Shown: positions 36,770 through 46,389, numbered from the stretch's first letter. The stretch: DNA of 64,000 nt from Pseudobdellovibrionaceae bacterium (GCA_030158485.1 JAOASS010000004.1:172581-236580); one strand, 5' to 3'. Made by a program: numbers and translations. The notes: generated by a model from the sequence alone, not told the origin.

Positions 36770-38154
36770 TACATCGGAACTTTCGTGAGTAAGAGTTTTA
36801 AATCATCGTTTGTTAAGAAAAGACCTGCACCCAAGTAGCCTGACTGACGATTATTGTTGTCTAAGGCATCTTCTACCCCAGCTTGAACATAAATTCCCCA
36901 CATCACATTGTAACGAGCATTAAAACGTAAATTAGTTTTGTCAAAATCAAATGCTTCAACCGAAAGTTTTAATTTTTTACGAAAAAAATTGTAATCAAGA
37001 CCCAATCCACCACGATCTTCGATAATACCACCACGAACTGTAAAATCCCAAAAATTCATACCATAAAGTAAAGTAAATTTAGTTCTATTTTTGTAAGTTT
37101 TTGTTTCATCAACATCAGAAATAACGGCTCCACCACCGCCGACTTCACTGACTGTATTCGTTTCTCTCACGACTCCAGCCGGGTCATCTATGATTCCTAT
37201 GTAATAAAAACGGTCCAACCCTGGCTGAATATGAATACCAATATTTGTTTTAGTTTCTTCGATTTCCCCTAGGTAATCTGCATGAAAATCAAATGCTGTT
37301 TGAATGCGACTTGCGCCGTCAAACAAACTTGAAACTCCTTGAATAGCTGTATTAAGTTCTTCAACAGTTGTTTCATCGTTAATTAATTTACCAATCGTAC
37401 CTTCGCCTCGATTTACTTTGCCTGTTACTTCATCGATATTTTTCATTGTATTATCAATGCGTACCATTGTTCGTTTCCAAGTTTTTTTAAACCCCTCTTC
37501 CGATTCATCGTTAATCAGCTGATTGAGTGACGTCGTAATATCATGAACTTGATCAACAATTTCACCAATCTGCTGCTTATTCTCACCTGTCATTTGAGAA
37601 ATATCACCCGTCAGCTTTTCAATATTCTGTACGATTCTTCCTAGAATATGCTTTTGCGTCCCATCTTCAGTCACAGCTTCGGCTAAATTATCTGAAACTT
37701 TTTTTAATGAATCTGCAATGTCACCAACTTTTGCAATGATATTATCCAGTGATCCTTGATCCTTCACGTTCAATATTTGTGCACCATCTGCTAAAGGCGG
37801 ATCAGTTTCTTGACCCGCAAAAATTTCAACGTGCTTGTCACCTAAAATTCCCATTGACTGTATGCCCACAACCGCAGAAGTTTTCAACGGAACGTCTGCT
37901 TTGATCGAGATATCAATACGGGCCTGTCCATTCTGCAAAGTAATATCTTTAATCACACCGACTGGAATTCCGGCTGATTTAACAGCACTTCCTTTTATAA
38001 GCCCATTAGCAGAAGGAAGTAAAAAGTAAGCATGTTGTTTTCTTGATAAAAAAGCAGGATCGTCACTGACTTGCATAGACATCGCTGCTAATAAACCACC
38101 GACCATAACGACAAGAGAACCGACTTTAAATTCAATTGTTTTAATCCAACCCAT
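36769..38154 (-). CDS. mlaD: MlaD-family (MCE) lipid-transport protein with barrel-like C-terminus
   Basis: A 461-residue MCE protein. One N-terminal membrane helix (FKVGSLVVMVGGLLAAM), one MCE domain (about 40-120, with ANGLIKGSAVKSAGIPVG and GILGDKHVEIF), then a long helical coiled-coil region (about 130-260; VGDIADSLKKVSDNLAEAV, RGEGTIGKLIND). A C-terminal 180-residue segment has alternating beta strands (NRTKFTLLYGMNFWDFTVRGG, LKLSVEAFDFDKTNLRFNARYNVM) resembling a barrel. E. coli MlaD is about 183 residues, so this is a much longer form. It may bridge inner and outer membranes for phospholipid transfer. Confidence 0.9.
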   Translation of the reverse strand: MGWIKTIEFKVGSLVVMVGGLLAAMSMQVSDDPAFLSRKQHAYFLLPSANGLIKGSAVKSAGIPVGVIKDITLQNGQARIDISIKADVPLKTSAVVGIQSMGILGDKHVEIFAGQETDPPLADGAQILNVKDQGSLDNIIAKVGDIADSLKKVSDNLAEAVTEDGTQKHILGRIVQNIEKLTGDISQMTGENKQQIGEIVDQVHDITTSLNQLINDESEEGFKKTWKRTMVRIDNTMKNIDEVTGKVNRGEGTIGKLINDETTVEELNTAIQGVSSLFDGASRIQTAFDFHADYLGEIEETKTNIGIHIQPGLDRFYYIGIIDDPAGVVRETNTVSEVGGGGAVISDVDETKTYKNRTKFTLLYGMNFWDFTVRGGIIEDRGGLGLDYNFFRKKLKLSVEAFDFDKTNLRFNARYNVMWGIYVQAGVEDALDNNNRQSGYLGAGLFLTNDDLKLLLTKVPM

Positions 38155-38933
38155 TAATGTTTAATTCCTTTTGAAACAAATCGTTTCACGAGTTCAATTT
38201 CAGACTTATAAAAATCTTCCGGAGTGCCAACAAGTAAAACTTTCCCCGCATCTAACATCGCCACCGTATCAGCGATTCGAAAAGCTGCATAGAGATCATG
38301 ACTCACCATGATACTTGTCGTCCCTGGCCTTCGCTTGTGCGTCGATACAATTAAATCATCCACCATTTCTGTCAAAATGGGATCAAGTCCTGTCGTTGGC
38401 TCATCATAGATCAAAATTTCTGGATCAAGGGCGAGGGCTCGGGCTAAGCCTGTTCTTTTTTGCATACCACCCGATATTTGACTGGGAAGTTTACCAAAAT
38501 GCTTTGGATCAAGATCAACGTTGTGAAGTTTTTCTTTCGCTATTTTTTCAACTTCTTCGAAATTTAAATCTCGGCGATGTTCAAATAATGGAAAACAAAC
38601 ATTTTCTAAAACAGTCATATCATCGAACAAGGCAGCTGACTGAAATAGAACGCCAAACTCTTGTCGAAATTTTGTGAGCTCATCTTTCGACATGGATTCT
38701 AAATCACGACCTAAAACTTCAATCTTGCCACTCGTCGGTTTGTAAAGTCCCAGAATATGCTTCAAACAAACGGATTTACCTGTACCAGAAAATCCAATGA
38801 TAGCAGTAATTGACCCTTTTTTGATGTCCAGATTCAGACCCTTTAAAACATATTCTTTACCGTCAAACGTTTTCTTAACATCGATCATTTTCACTGCTGA
38901 TTCAATTGTCGTTGATGCTTGAACTTCCATCAC
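38154..38933 (-). CDS. mlaF: MlaF-family ABC ATPase for lipid transport
   Basis: A 259-residue ATPase of the Mla/Mce type. Walker A is GFSGTGKSVCLKHI, the signature ISGGMQKRTGLARAL (the SGGM form typical of MlaF) and Walker B EILIYDEPTTGLDP, with VSHDL. It drives lipid transport with MlaE and MlaD. It overlaps mlaE by 4 bases and mlaD by one. Confidence 0.95.
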   Translation of the reverse strand: MMEVQASTTIESAVKMIDVKKTFDGKEYVLKGLNLDIKKGSITAIIGFSGTGKSVCLKHILGLYKPTSGKIEVLGRDLESMSKDELTKFRQEFGVLFQSAALFDDMTVLENVCFPLFEHRRDLNFEEVEKIAKEKLHNVDLDPKHFGKLPSQISGGMQKRTGLARALALDPEILIYDEPTTGLDPILTEMVDDLIVSTHKRRPGTTSIMVSHDLYAAFRIADTVAMLDAGKVLLVGTPEDFYKSEIELVKRFVSKGIKH

Positions 38934-39727
38934 ATGACATCTCCTGAAAAAACATAATAAGCACGAATCATGTTTGTTAAAAAATAATCCAGCACAATAA
39001 TCATGACCATACTAATCACGACTCCACGGTTGGTCGCTTCTCCAACTCCTTTGGCTCCGCCCGTTGTATTGTAGCCTTTGTAAGAACAAATCAGCGCGAA
39101 AATGATTCCGAACACTGCCGACTTAAACAGACCTTCCAGAATATGCTTCAGTTCTACAGTTTGATTGATTCGATCTAAAAAAACAGCTTGATCTAAATCG
39201 ACTAAAACCACACACAAAAACCAACTGCCAACCATTGCAACAAAATCAAAAATAGCCGTTAACATCGGCATGCAAATAAAAGCTGCTACAATTCGCGGAG
39301 AAATCAGATACTGAACGGTGTTAACACCCATGACGTCAAGAGCATCGATTTGCTCATTTACTTTCATTGTGCCTAGCCGAGCAGCCATCGCACCTCCAGC
39401 ACGCGCGGCCACGATCAGTCCCGTTAATACAGGCCCCAGTTCACGAAAAATTCCCAAGGCCACCGTCGGACCAACAAGATTAGTGGCATTCACAATTTTG
39501 AATCCTAGATAAACTTGAAAACTGAGAGCAAGCCCCGTAAATAAACTCGTCAAAGAAATGATCCCGACAGATTGATTTCCAATAAATTCCATGTGCTTAA
39601 AAATTTCGACTGTTCTAGAGGGTTTTGCAAAAACCAAACGAATCGAACGACCTAACATGATCGACATCTGACCGACTTCAGTAACAAAGCCTTTAAACTT
39701 TTGAGAAATACCGCCCGCTAATTCCAT
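38930..39727 (-). CDS. mlaE: MlaE-family permease for lipid transport
   Basis: A 265-residue inner-membrane permease. It contains the family core ELGPVLTGLIVAARAGGAMAARLGTMKVNEQIDALDVMGV, the loop that meets the ATPase, and several hydrophobic helices. It is the first gene of the eight-gene run ending at 31272. The AAGGAAAG upstream lies rather far from the ATG. Confidence 0.95.
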   Translation of the reverse strand: MELAGGISQKFKGFVTEVGQMSIMLGRSIRLVFAKPSRTVEIFKHMEFIGNQSVGIISLTSLFTGLALSFQVYLGFKIVNATNLVGPTVALGIFRELGPVLTGLIVAARAGGAMAARLGTMKVNEQIDALDVMGVNTVQYLISPRIVAAFICMPMLTAIFDFVAMVGSWFLCVVLVDLDQAVFLDRINQTVELKHILEGLFKSAVFGIIFALICSYKGYNTTGGAKGVGEATNRGVVISMVMIIVLDYFLTNMIRAYYVFSGDVM

Positions 39728-39975
39728 TTGCTGTTGGTGCTTTCCTTCGCTTCCATAAGAATAGATTTGAGAATATCAAATGTCAGCTTTAATTCAGGGT
39801 ATCGGTCACCACCCTTTTTTTTCGACTGATTCTTGCGAATGAGCTTTCGACTTTGGAGCATTTACTCTGACTATTTAAACGTTAAACTATTAATATAACT
39901 GGATTTTTACCCGTCTCAGCGATAGCTTCTGAAGACCACTCAACGAAAGTCTTTTGACGAATAGAAAGTCCCTCT

Positions 39976-40872
39976 ATGAGCTCGTTTTTTGTCTCGTTAT
40001 TTTTAATTTCAGATCTCAGCTTCGGGGCTTTGATCTACAGTCCGCCCAATCTACGTCTAGAAAATGCCAATTTACTCGTTGTGATTCATGGCTGCCTTCA
40101 GTCACCGGAATCGATGTCGTTAGGGACCGGCTGGAACCAAGTTGCAGATAAAAACAACCTTGTTGTTTTGTATCCACAAGTACCCGAAGGAACAAATCCT
40201 TTAGGCTGCTGGAATTGGTATCTACAGGAAAATCAACGTGCAGATCGAGGACAACTTAAATACTTATTTGATGAGATCGAAGCTTCTCAAAAAATATTCC
40301 AATTCAAAAAACCTAAAGTTTTTTTGGTTGGAATTTCCTCTGGAGCCACAACTGTTGCCGGAATGATTTCTTGTTTTCCAAACCACTTTACTTCCGCCGC
40401 TATTCATTCGGGCCCTTCTTACGGCTTAGCCAAAAATATCTTCGAAGGCGATAAAGTCCTCAAAGACGGACCGCCCTTAATAAGGCCCGAAAGCCCGTGC
40501 GATCCAAAAGACTTTAAAGGATCCCTTATCGTGCTGCACGGAATGAATGATTCAAAAGTAAACCCCAGTAATACGGCGCAAGTGATCGCAGATTTTGTCG
40601 ATCAAGCAAAAGCATTACCGACAAAAGAATTTAAAGATCAAGAAGTGACCTATCAAATGACCGATTACTGGGATAAGAATTTTTTAAGGTTGAGGTTTAT
40701 CAGCATTCAAGATTTAGGACATGCTTGGTCTGGAAATTTAAAAAATCTGAAGTACCCATCATTTGTAGGACCTGATGCGAAGTACCCCACAATCGTTCCA
40801 TTTTTTAAATCTCAAGGACCCAGTTCAACAAATCTTATTTGGGATTTTTTTAATCAATCGACTATTTTATAA
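39976..40872 (+). CDS. Secreted esterase of the PHB-depolymerase/LpqC family
   Basis: A 298-residue exported alpha/beta hydrolase (short signal MSSFFVSLFLISDLSFG). Family features: NLLVVIHGCLQSPESM (oxyanion region HGC), nucleophile Ser in LVGISSGAT, CWNWY, Asp in LIVLHGMNDSKVNP, and His in DLGHAWSG. Members hydrolyse polyhydroxyalkanoates or feruloyl/acetyl esters. Its stop overlaps the convergent gene by 6 bases. Confidence 0.88.
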   Translation: MSSFFVSLFLISDLSFGALIYSPPNLRLENANLLVVIHGCLQSPESMSLGTGWNQVADKNNLVVLYPQVPEGTNPLGCWNWYLQENQRADRGQLKYLFDEIEASQKIFQFKKPKVFLVGISSGATTVAGMISCFPNHFTSAAIHSGPSYGLAKNIFEGDKVLKDGPPLIRPESPCDPKDFKGSLIVLHGMNDSKVNPSNTAQVIADFVDQAKALPTKEFKDQEVTYQMTDYWDKNFLRLRFISIQDLGHAWSGNLKNLKYPSFVGPDAKYPTIVPFFKSQGPSSTNLIWDFFNQSTIL

Positions 40873-41370
40873 ATCTTTTTTTAGCTTCAATGATAAAATC
40901 GCAATATCTTTTACGATTTCGTTTTGACCACCCAGAGATCGAATAAAGAAATCAACTTTAACTTCTGAATTGTTCACTTTAGTCAGCTTCAAATTGCTTA
41001 CAGCTTCATCATTGAACAGTCCTTTGAGCACAATAAGCTCATTGTGCTTTGGCATCCAGTTTTTAATATACTGAGCAGAGCCACTGAGATAAAAATAATC
41101 ATCACCTAAAGTCGTACAGAGGTAAATTTCTGATAAAATTTGCTGACTTTTATCATAGTAGAACGGTAGATAACCAACGACTTGAGTGTTTTTTTTCAAT
41201 TCATAAAAACCAACTAAATCAGCTTGACCGGGTCCAACAGGTTCAGACAAGACTTGTCGAACTTTGTTAATTGTTGTTTGCCCTTCTTGCGCAGCACAAG
41301 GGATAAATGAGTGGACTGCTGCTTTCGAATTTAGAGCTATTAAAAATATTAAAAGAATTACTTTAATCAT
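40867..41370 (-). CDS. Exported protein of unknown function
   Basis: A 167-residue protein with a signal peptide (MIKVILLIFLIALNSKA). The mature part is a small beta-rich domain with one Cys pair candidate (FIPCAAQEG, IYLCTTLG). No family recognised. It stands alone, convergent with the esterase gene and divergent from the transglutaminase-like gene. Confidence 0.7.
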   Translation of the reverse strand: MIKVILLIFLIALNSKAAVHSFIPCAAQEGQTTINKVRQVLSEPVGPGQADLVGFYELKKNTQVVGYLPFYYDKSQQILSEIYLCTTLGDDYFYLSGSAQYIKNWMPKHNELIVLKGLFNDEAVSNLKLTKVNNSEVKVDFFIRSLGGQNEIVKDIAILSLKLKKDL

Positions 41371-41556
41371 AAACTGGACTCCTGCTTTAAATAAGCCTGT
41401 TCAAAAAATAACAATATCAAGTGTCTGTGGCTCCATCTGTTAAGAAATGATTTAAATGTAATTTTTTAACTCTTGTCTAAAAGTTTGACATAAGAAATTT
41501 TTTTAAATTTACCAAATAATCTCTTATTCATTTTTAATTTGATGTAAATCACTTGT

Positions 41557-42339
41557 ATGAAAAAAAATATCTTAGATTGCATTTGTTTTTTGATAATTTC
41601 GACTTCTTCACTTGGGCTTCAGGCTCAAACCGAGCTTCATCGAATGCCCGATCTTTCAATGATTCAAACTGCGACTTTTCTTGAGCTTATGCAAAGTCTT
41701 TCCAAAAGGGACAACAAAGTGCTTTGGCTTTGTGGAAATGATGTGATTAAAAAAGTTCAAAAAAAAGATCCTAATAACGGACTTTCCCCAGACTGCAGAT
41801 CGGAACTGAATCGTGTTTTAACTCGAGATTTATCAAGTGGCGGCGTTGATATTGTCGGATTGGCTCACGAAATTACGAAAGGGCTTAGAACCCAAGTCGA
41901 AAAAACTTCTGCAATCTACAGCTGGGTGACTGAAAATATAAACTATGATGTTGTCACATACACAAGCTTGGTAAAAAATAAGAAATTATTAACAAACCCA
42001 ATGGAGGTTGTGGCCCCCAGTCGAGTCTTAGAAACAAGACTCGCTGTAGCAGAAGGCTATTCTCTGCTTACTGCCGCACTCCTGCGAGCGGTTAATATTC
42101 CAGCTGTGACTGTCGTCGGAGTTGCTCTTTTGGATGGAAAGACTCAAGGTCCTCATGCTTGGAATGAAGCTTATGTTGACGACCGTTGGATCAATCTTGA
42201 TGCGACATGGGACGCGGGTGGACTTCTTGGCAACTTTGAAGACGGATTGGAATTCATTTCTCAACCTTCAAGGAAGTATTTCGATATGCCGGATTATGAA
42301 TTTAAAAAAACACATAAAGCTGTTATCGATTTTAAATAA
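41557..42339 (+). CDS. Exported transglutaminase-like protein lacking the catalytic Cys
   Basis: A 260-residue exported protein (signal MKKNILDCICFLIISTSSLG). The core matches the bacterial transglutaminase-like domain: AIYSWVTENINYD, then ETRLAVAEGYSLLTAALLRA, GPHAWNEAYVD (His) and WINLDATWD (Asp). Where the family has Cys (GVCEGYA) this protein has Ala (gca at 42049-42051), so peptidase or transglutaminase activity is unlikely. It may be a binding pseudoenzyme. Its stop is two bases from the convergent alr stop. Confidence 0.82.
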   Translation: MKKNILDCICFLIISTSSLGLQAQTELHRMPDLSMIQTATFLELMQSLSKRDNKVLWLCGNDVIKKVQKKDPNNGLSPDCRSELNRVLTRDLSSGGVDIVGLAHEITKGLRTQVEKTSAIYSWVTENINYDVVTYTSLVKNKKLLTNPMEVVAPSRVLETRLAVAEGYSLLTAALLRAVNIPAVTVVGVALLDGKTQGPHAWNEAYVDDRWINLDATWDAGGLLGNFEDGLEFISQPSRKYFDMPDYEFKKTHKAVIDFK

Positions 42340-42340
42340 T

Positions 42341-43456
42341 TTACTTTCGATAAAGACGTGGGACTCTTTCTCCGACGCTGGTTAAGACTTCCCATGTTAT
42401 CGTTTGCGCATCTACAGCAGAATTTGCAGCTGAAATTTCAGTTCCCATTTTGGATTGTCCAAAAAAAATAACTTCATTTTCTTTTTCTTCCGTCAAACCT
42501 GTGACATCTAACATTAAATAGTCCATACAAATATTGCCAACAAGAGAAGCTTTTTGGCCATTCCATAAAACTTGTGTTTTATTTGAAAGAATTCGATGCC
42601 AACCATCTGCATACCCAATAGGTACTACAGCTATTTTTGAATCTTTTGGAGCCTTCCAAGTATGGCCGTAAGAAACGCCCTCACCTTTTTTAATATTTCG
42701 AATTAAATTTGTTCGCGATTGCAAAGTCATAGCCGGTTTAAAATCGAGCCCAGATTCTAGTACAGGACTATAACCATAAATTAGAAGGCCTGGCCTTAAT
42801 CCCCAATCATATTGATTCAAAATTCCAGATGCTCCTAACATTTTGCATACAATTCCTCCACTATTGAGAACATGGAAATTTTTTGCATAACTTTTAAAAA
42901 CTTCTAAAATATTTAAAAAACAGCTCAGCTGTTCAACCGTTTCACCATTTGGATTAAGTCCATCATCACTTTGATAAAGATGCGTTAAAACCCCTTCTAA
43001 TTCCAAGTGCGATTGTGCTTTAAATCGGCTTAATACTTCACCCACTTCTGCCACTTCAAACCCAAGTCGATTCATTCCAGTATCAAATTTAATATGAATT
43101 TTTGTTTTTTCTTTTAAAAAAATTAAAGTTTCAAGCTGTTCCCAAGTGCTCACAACAGGAGTTAGTTTGGATTCAATCATTTTTCGAGCACCCCGAGAGT
43201 CAAATCCACGAAAGACAAGAATATCAGTCGAAACACCCAATTGTCTTAAAAGTAATCCTTCTTCGATCAAGCAAACACCAATATGCCGAACGCCAAGCAT
43301 TTCTAAAAACTGAGCTACTTTAACATCTCCATGACCATAAGCATTCGCTTTAACCATGGGACAAAAAAAAGTATCTTTTGGAAAATGATTAAGAATTAAT
43401 TTAATATTGTGTTCGATATTCGAAAGATTGATTTCAGCCCAAGTTTGTCGAAACAT
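42341..43456 (-). CDS. alr: Alanine racemase
   Basis: A 372-residue PLP enzyme converting L- to D-alanine for peptidoglycan. The PLP Lys is in PMVKANAYGHG, the substrate region has FDTGMNRLGFEV, the second catalytic Tyr is in VSYGHTWKAP, and the C-terminal domain includes VGNICMDYLMLDVT. The start MFRQTWAEIN overlaps the upstream regulator gene by 23 bases, with GGAGG 11 bases ahead; a longer in-frame start to 43537 is rejected as it lies within that gene. Confidence 0.95.
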   Translation of the reverse strand: MFRQTWAEINLSNIEHNIKLILNHFPKDTFFCPMVKANAYGHGDVKVAQFLEMLGVRHIGVCLIEEGLLLRQLGVSTDILVFRGFDSRGARKMIESKLTPVVSTWEQLETLIFLKEKTKIHIKFDTGMNRLGFEVAEVGEVLSRFKAQSHLELEGVLTHLYQSDDGLNPNGETVEQLSCFLNILEVFKSYAKNFHVLNSGGIVCKMLGASGILNQYDWGLRPGLLIYGYSPVLESGLDFKPAMTLQSRTNLIRNIKKGEGVSYGHTWKAPKDSKIAVVPIGYADGWHRILSNKTQVLWNGQKASLVGNICMDYLMLDVTGLTEEKENEVIFFGQSKMGTEISAANSAVDAQTITWEVLTSVGERVPRLYRK

Positions 43457-44387
43457 CTCCACGAAAACCTCCTCGAATCGCTTTTGGGATTCCCACTCGT
43501 CCGCCGCCTTTAGCTTGCATATGACGAAGAGCCTCATCTGTTAAGCGTCGAAGTTCGGATGCTTGGTCTGTGTGAATATAACTTTCGGCTATGCCGCCAC
43601 TTAATGAAATTCGAAATCCCAAGAGCTGCCGACCTTGATCTTGCAACTGAGTTTGCAATTCAACTGCCTCATTTAAAACTTCTTTTGTTGTTTTCGTTAT
43701 CATCACGTAAATACAACCATCAACGAATTGAACGTCACGCAATCCCCATCTCCGGACACAAAGGTCTAATAAAAGCTCGTGCGCCTTCTTGAGCACATCT
43801 TGTCCCCAAAAATCCTGCACTTCACTTTCATCATCTAAAGAAAGCGCTAACAAAGTAAAAGGCTTTTGCTTCATCCAATTTTCACGAAATTTTTTCTGTA
43901 AAATAGAGTTGAAATCAGTAGACTCTTCTTGGTCCTGAATTAATTGCGACTGCCTTGCCAAAATCAGTTCTTCTTGCAATCTTTTTTGGCTCAAAAGAAG
44001 CTCTTCTTTTTGAGCTTGTCTATCAATGGCCCAAAGAAGTCTTTCTTGCATATAAGGCTGATCATTTTGAATGAAATCAACTAAACCACGATTTTGATAA
44101 CTTGCGATAATTGAATACTGACTAATTGGCGCAACAACAATCCAAGGAACTCGCGCATTAATCGAAGATAATTTTTGTACCCATTCACTAAGTTTACCTT
44201 TCAAAGCAAACGTTTCCAGTACCACAATTGTGTTTTCAGCAGTTTTAAGCTCATCAAAGAAGACTTCTGGGTTTTTAAAAATTTCAACTTTGTAACCTGC
44301 GTTTTCAAAGTATTGTTTTGATGACTCTCGGTCCGTTGCTGGCCCCAAAAGTGCGAATATTTTATGAAAATGACGACGATCACGCAT
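43434..44387 (-). CDS. Receiver-like and degenerate GGDEF-like regulator
   Basis: A 317-residue protein. Residues 8-120 resemble a receiver fold (FALLGPATDRESSKQYFENAG, TIVVLETFAL, VPWIVVAPIS), but the usual acidic pocket and phospho-Asp are not clear. A coiled coil (about 120-160) leads to a GGDEF-like domain. Its active-site loop reads RWGLRDVQFVDG instead of GGDEF; the rear part (ISLSGGIAES, LRRLTDEALRHMQAKGGGRV) is typical. Diguanylate cyclase activity is therefore unlikely. AGGAGAG precedes the ATG. It overlaps the kinase-like gene by 8 bases and alr by 23. Confidence 0.75.
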   Translation of the reverse strand: MRDRRHFHKIFALLGPATDRESSKQYFENAGYKVEIFKNPEVFFDELKTAENTIVVLETFALKGKLSEWVQKLSSINARVPWIVVAPISQYSIIASYQNRGLVDFIQNDQPYMQERLLWAIDRQAQKEELLLSQKRLQEELILARQSQLIQDQEESTDFNSILQKKFRENWMKQKPFTLLALSLDDESEVQDFWGQDVLKKAHELLLDLCVRRWGLRDVQFVDGCIYVMITKTTKEVLNEAVELQTQLQDQGRQLLGFRISLSGGIAESYIHTDQASELRRLTDEALRHMQAKGGGRVGIPKAIRGGFRGDVSTNLG

Positions 44388-46305
44388 CGAAGTCTCTCCT
44401 GATAGTTTCTTTCATTTGAAACTCATCTTTTTCTAAATTTGATTCATTTATAATATCAGGATTTATATCTATAAATTCAGTTATGAGCTCTACGGATGAT
44501 TCTGTCGTTTCTGTTGCGACAACCAACTCAATTGGTTCAAAATCATTGAGCTCTAATAACTTATCAATTTCCTCATCAACTGTGGACTGTTGATCCTGCT
44601 TTTTATTTTCATAGGCTGTAATTTGCCCTTCAACAAAATGAAGAGCTCGAGCCATTTCAGATGGTCGAGGTAAATTATCAGGAACAGTAATTAAATGGTC
44701 TTCAGAGATTCGCGATCTTCCCATTTCTTTTTTGCTTATCAATTTGAGGGCTTCATTTTTATCAAATCGAATATCAAACCGAGTGAATTTTCCAATCTCA
44801 GAAGAAACTGTAACAATCGCATGATGCTGTTTGAAAATTCCGAAGGCTTCCGTTAAACCCAAACCTAAGTGATGAGATTGAGTTTTTGTCGTAAAAAAGG
44901 CATCGGCTATTAAATTTAAATGATGAGGCTCGATTCCAATACCGTTATCTTCAAAGACCAATAGCAAAGTATCACCTTCGTCTTTAACTTGGATTTTAAT
45001 TTTTTTATCAAGCTTCCGACACATAGCCTCAAGAGAATTCTGAATTAAGTGTGAAATAGCTTTTTCTAAAGACGCGGAATTCATAGGAAAAAAACTAGTG
45101 TCACCCATTTCTTTTTCAATTTGAACTTCATGGTGTTCAAATTCTGGCTGCCAACTTTTTATGACTCTTAAAATTGGAGTTTCTAATTTCATTGGGAATA
45201 AATCAATATTCCTTTCGCCGGCAACAGCTAAAAGTTTATCGAGAATTGACTTACTTGATCTCACTTCCCTGATTACAACTTCAAGAGCTGCATTTTCTTC
45301 ACTTGTTCGCTTTTCTGGATTTCCCATCCCAAGACTTAAAAGCCACTGAGCTTGGCTCAAAATATTAATCAAAGCAGGTTCTAGCTGACGCCCCAAAGAC
45401 GATGAAACTCGGTGGGATAAATCTTTTAACAATTGCTCTTGAGAAACTACTGGCGCTGCTTTTGCCGATATCTGATTCAACGAACGAAATTCTGAATCGG
45501 CTAAAACTTGAGACCTGAAAACTTCCATTTTTCTTTCATTTTCTGATCTTTCTTTTTTCATTATTTGATTGATTAAAACACTCGAAATAAGAGCCAGCCC
45601 AAAAGTAATTAAGGCCAACTGAATGTACAATGATCGCGAAGAAGCTGTTTGTGTTGAACTTAAGTAAGCCCTCAAGTTTGTGCTCGATAAATCACGGTCT
45701 CGCTCATTTTGAGTGAGGGGTTTTTTCTGACCGATATAACGAGAATCTGGATGAAATAAAATTCGGCCAGCTTGATTCGCAATAACCCAAGAATTTTCTG
45801 AAGGAATAATTGATAAAGAACGCCCCCAATCTTCACCCTGTGCAATAAAAGCTTGAAATCCATAACTACGACTGATGTATCCAAGAATAAAAGGAGTCCC
45901 ATTCCACTGAAAGGATTCCCAATGAACCCCTTCAGTTTTTCCAGCAGGCTTCAATTTTTTTATCTGATCGATAAGTTGCTTACGATGAGCTTCCGGCATG
46001 ACTTTATCAAACATTCCATAAAGATGAGTGTCGGCATTTTTTAAAAAAACGACACCTTTCCATGGCTGTAAGCTTTTCCAGTTGTCGAGCGAATAACGGG
46101 ATATGACGGGCTCATCGTCTTGCATGCTTCGAAGCTGCAAAGTGCGCTCTTGAAAAAACCAATCGAGCATTTGCCCCTCAGATTTGTACTGCATATCGGC
46201 CATGTGAAATTGATTTTTTTTATTTTGAGATAGCACGCTTTGAGCCACGAAACCGCCCCAAACAAGCCAAGCAAAGAAGAGAAATATCAAGGGTTTAAAA
46301 CTCAT
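44380..46305 (-). CDS. Membrane histidine-kinase-like protein with substituted phosphoacceptor site
   Basis: A 641-residue sensor-kinase-like protein. Two membrane helices (residues 4-22 and 226-247) flank a periplasmic sensor region. A dimerisation helix runs from about 290 to 325, and the ATPase domain shows an N box NSLEAM (423-428), DNGIGI (453-458) and GLGL (481-484). Aligning QLEPALINILSQAQWL to the standard HEINNPLTAILGYAQLL pattern puts Arg306 at the phospho-His; the nearest His is 298. The C-terminal 100 residues are acidic and unstructured-looking. Translation is coupled to the degenerate response regulator. Confidence 0.82.
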   Translation of the reverse strand: MSFKPLIFLFFAWLVWGGFVAQSVLSQNKKNQFHMADMQYKSEGQMLDWFFQERTLQLRSMQDDEPVISRYSLDNWKSLQPWKGVVFLKNADTHLYGMFDKVMPEAHRKQLIDQIKKLKPAGKTEGVHWESFQWNGTPFILGYISRSYGFQAFIAQGEDWGRSLSIIPSENSWVIANQAGRILFHPDSRYIGQKKPLTQNERDRDLSSTNLRAYLSSTQTASSRSLYIQLALITFGLALISSVLINQIMKKERSENERKMEVFRSQVLADSEFRSLNQISAKAAPVVSQEQLLKDLSHRVSSSLGRQLEPALINILSQAQWLLSLGMGNPEKRTSEENAALEVVIREVRSSKSILDKLLAVAGERNIDLFPMKLETPILRVIKSWQPEFEHHEVQIEKEMGDTSFFPMNSASLEKAISHLIQNSLEAMCRKLDKKIKIQVKDEGDTLLLVFEDNGIGIEPHHLNLIADAFFTTKTQSHHLGLGLTEAFGIFKQHHAIVTVSSEIGKFTRFDIRFDKNEALKLISKKEMGRSRISEDHLITVPDNLPRPSEMARALHFVEGQITAYENKKQDQQSTVDEEIDKLLELNDFEPIELVVATETTESSVELITEFIDINPDIINESNLEKDEFQMKETIRRDFDA

Positions 46306-46389
46306 ATATAAATTGTGGAAAATTCCTTCTCAAGAATCAAGACAAAGGACTTTGCAAGATCGGTTAAAAGTAGGTAGAAGAAAAAACCC

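Noticed and set aside
38315..38677. A 120-codon open frame on the plus strand opposite mlaF
   Set aside because: It lies wholly within a certain ATPase gene and its translation resembles no protein.
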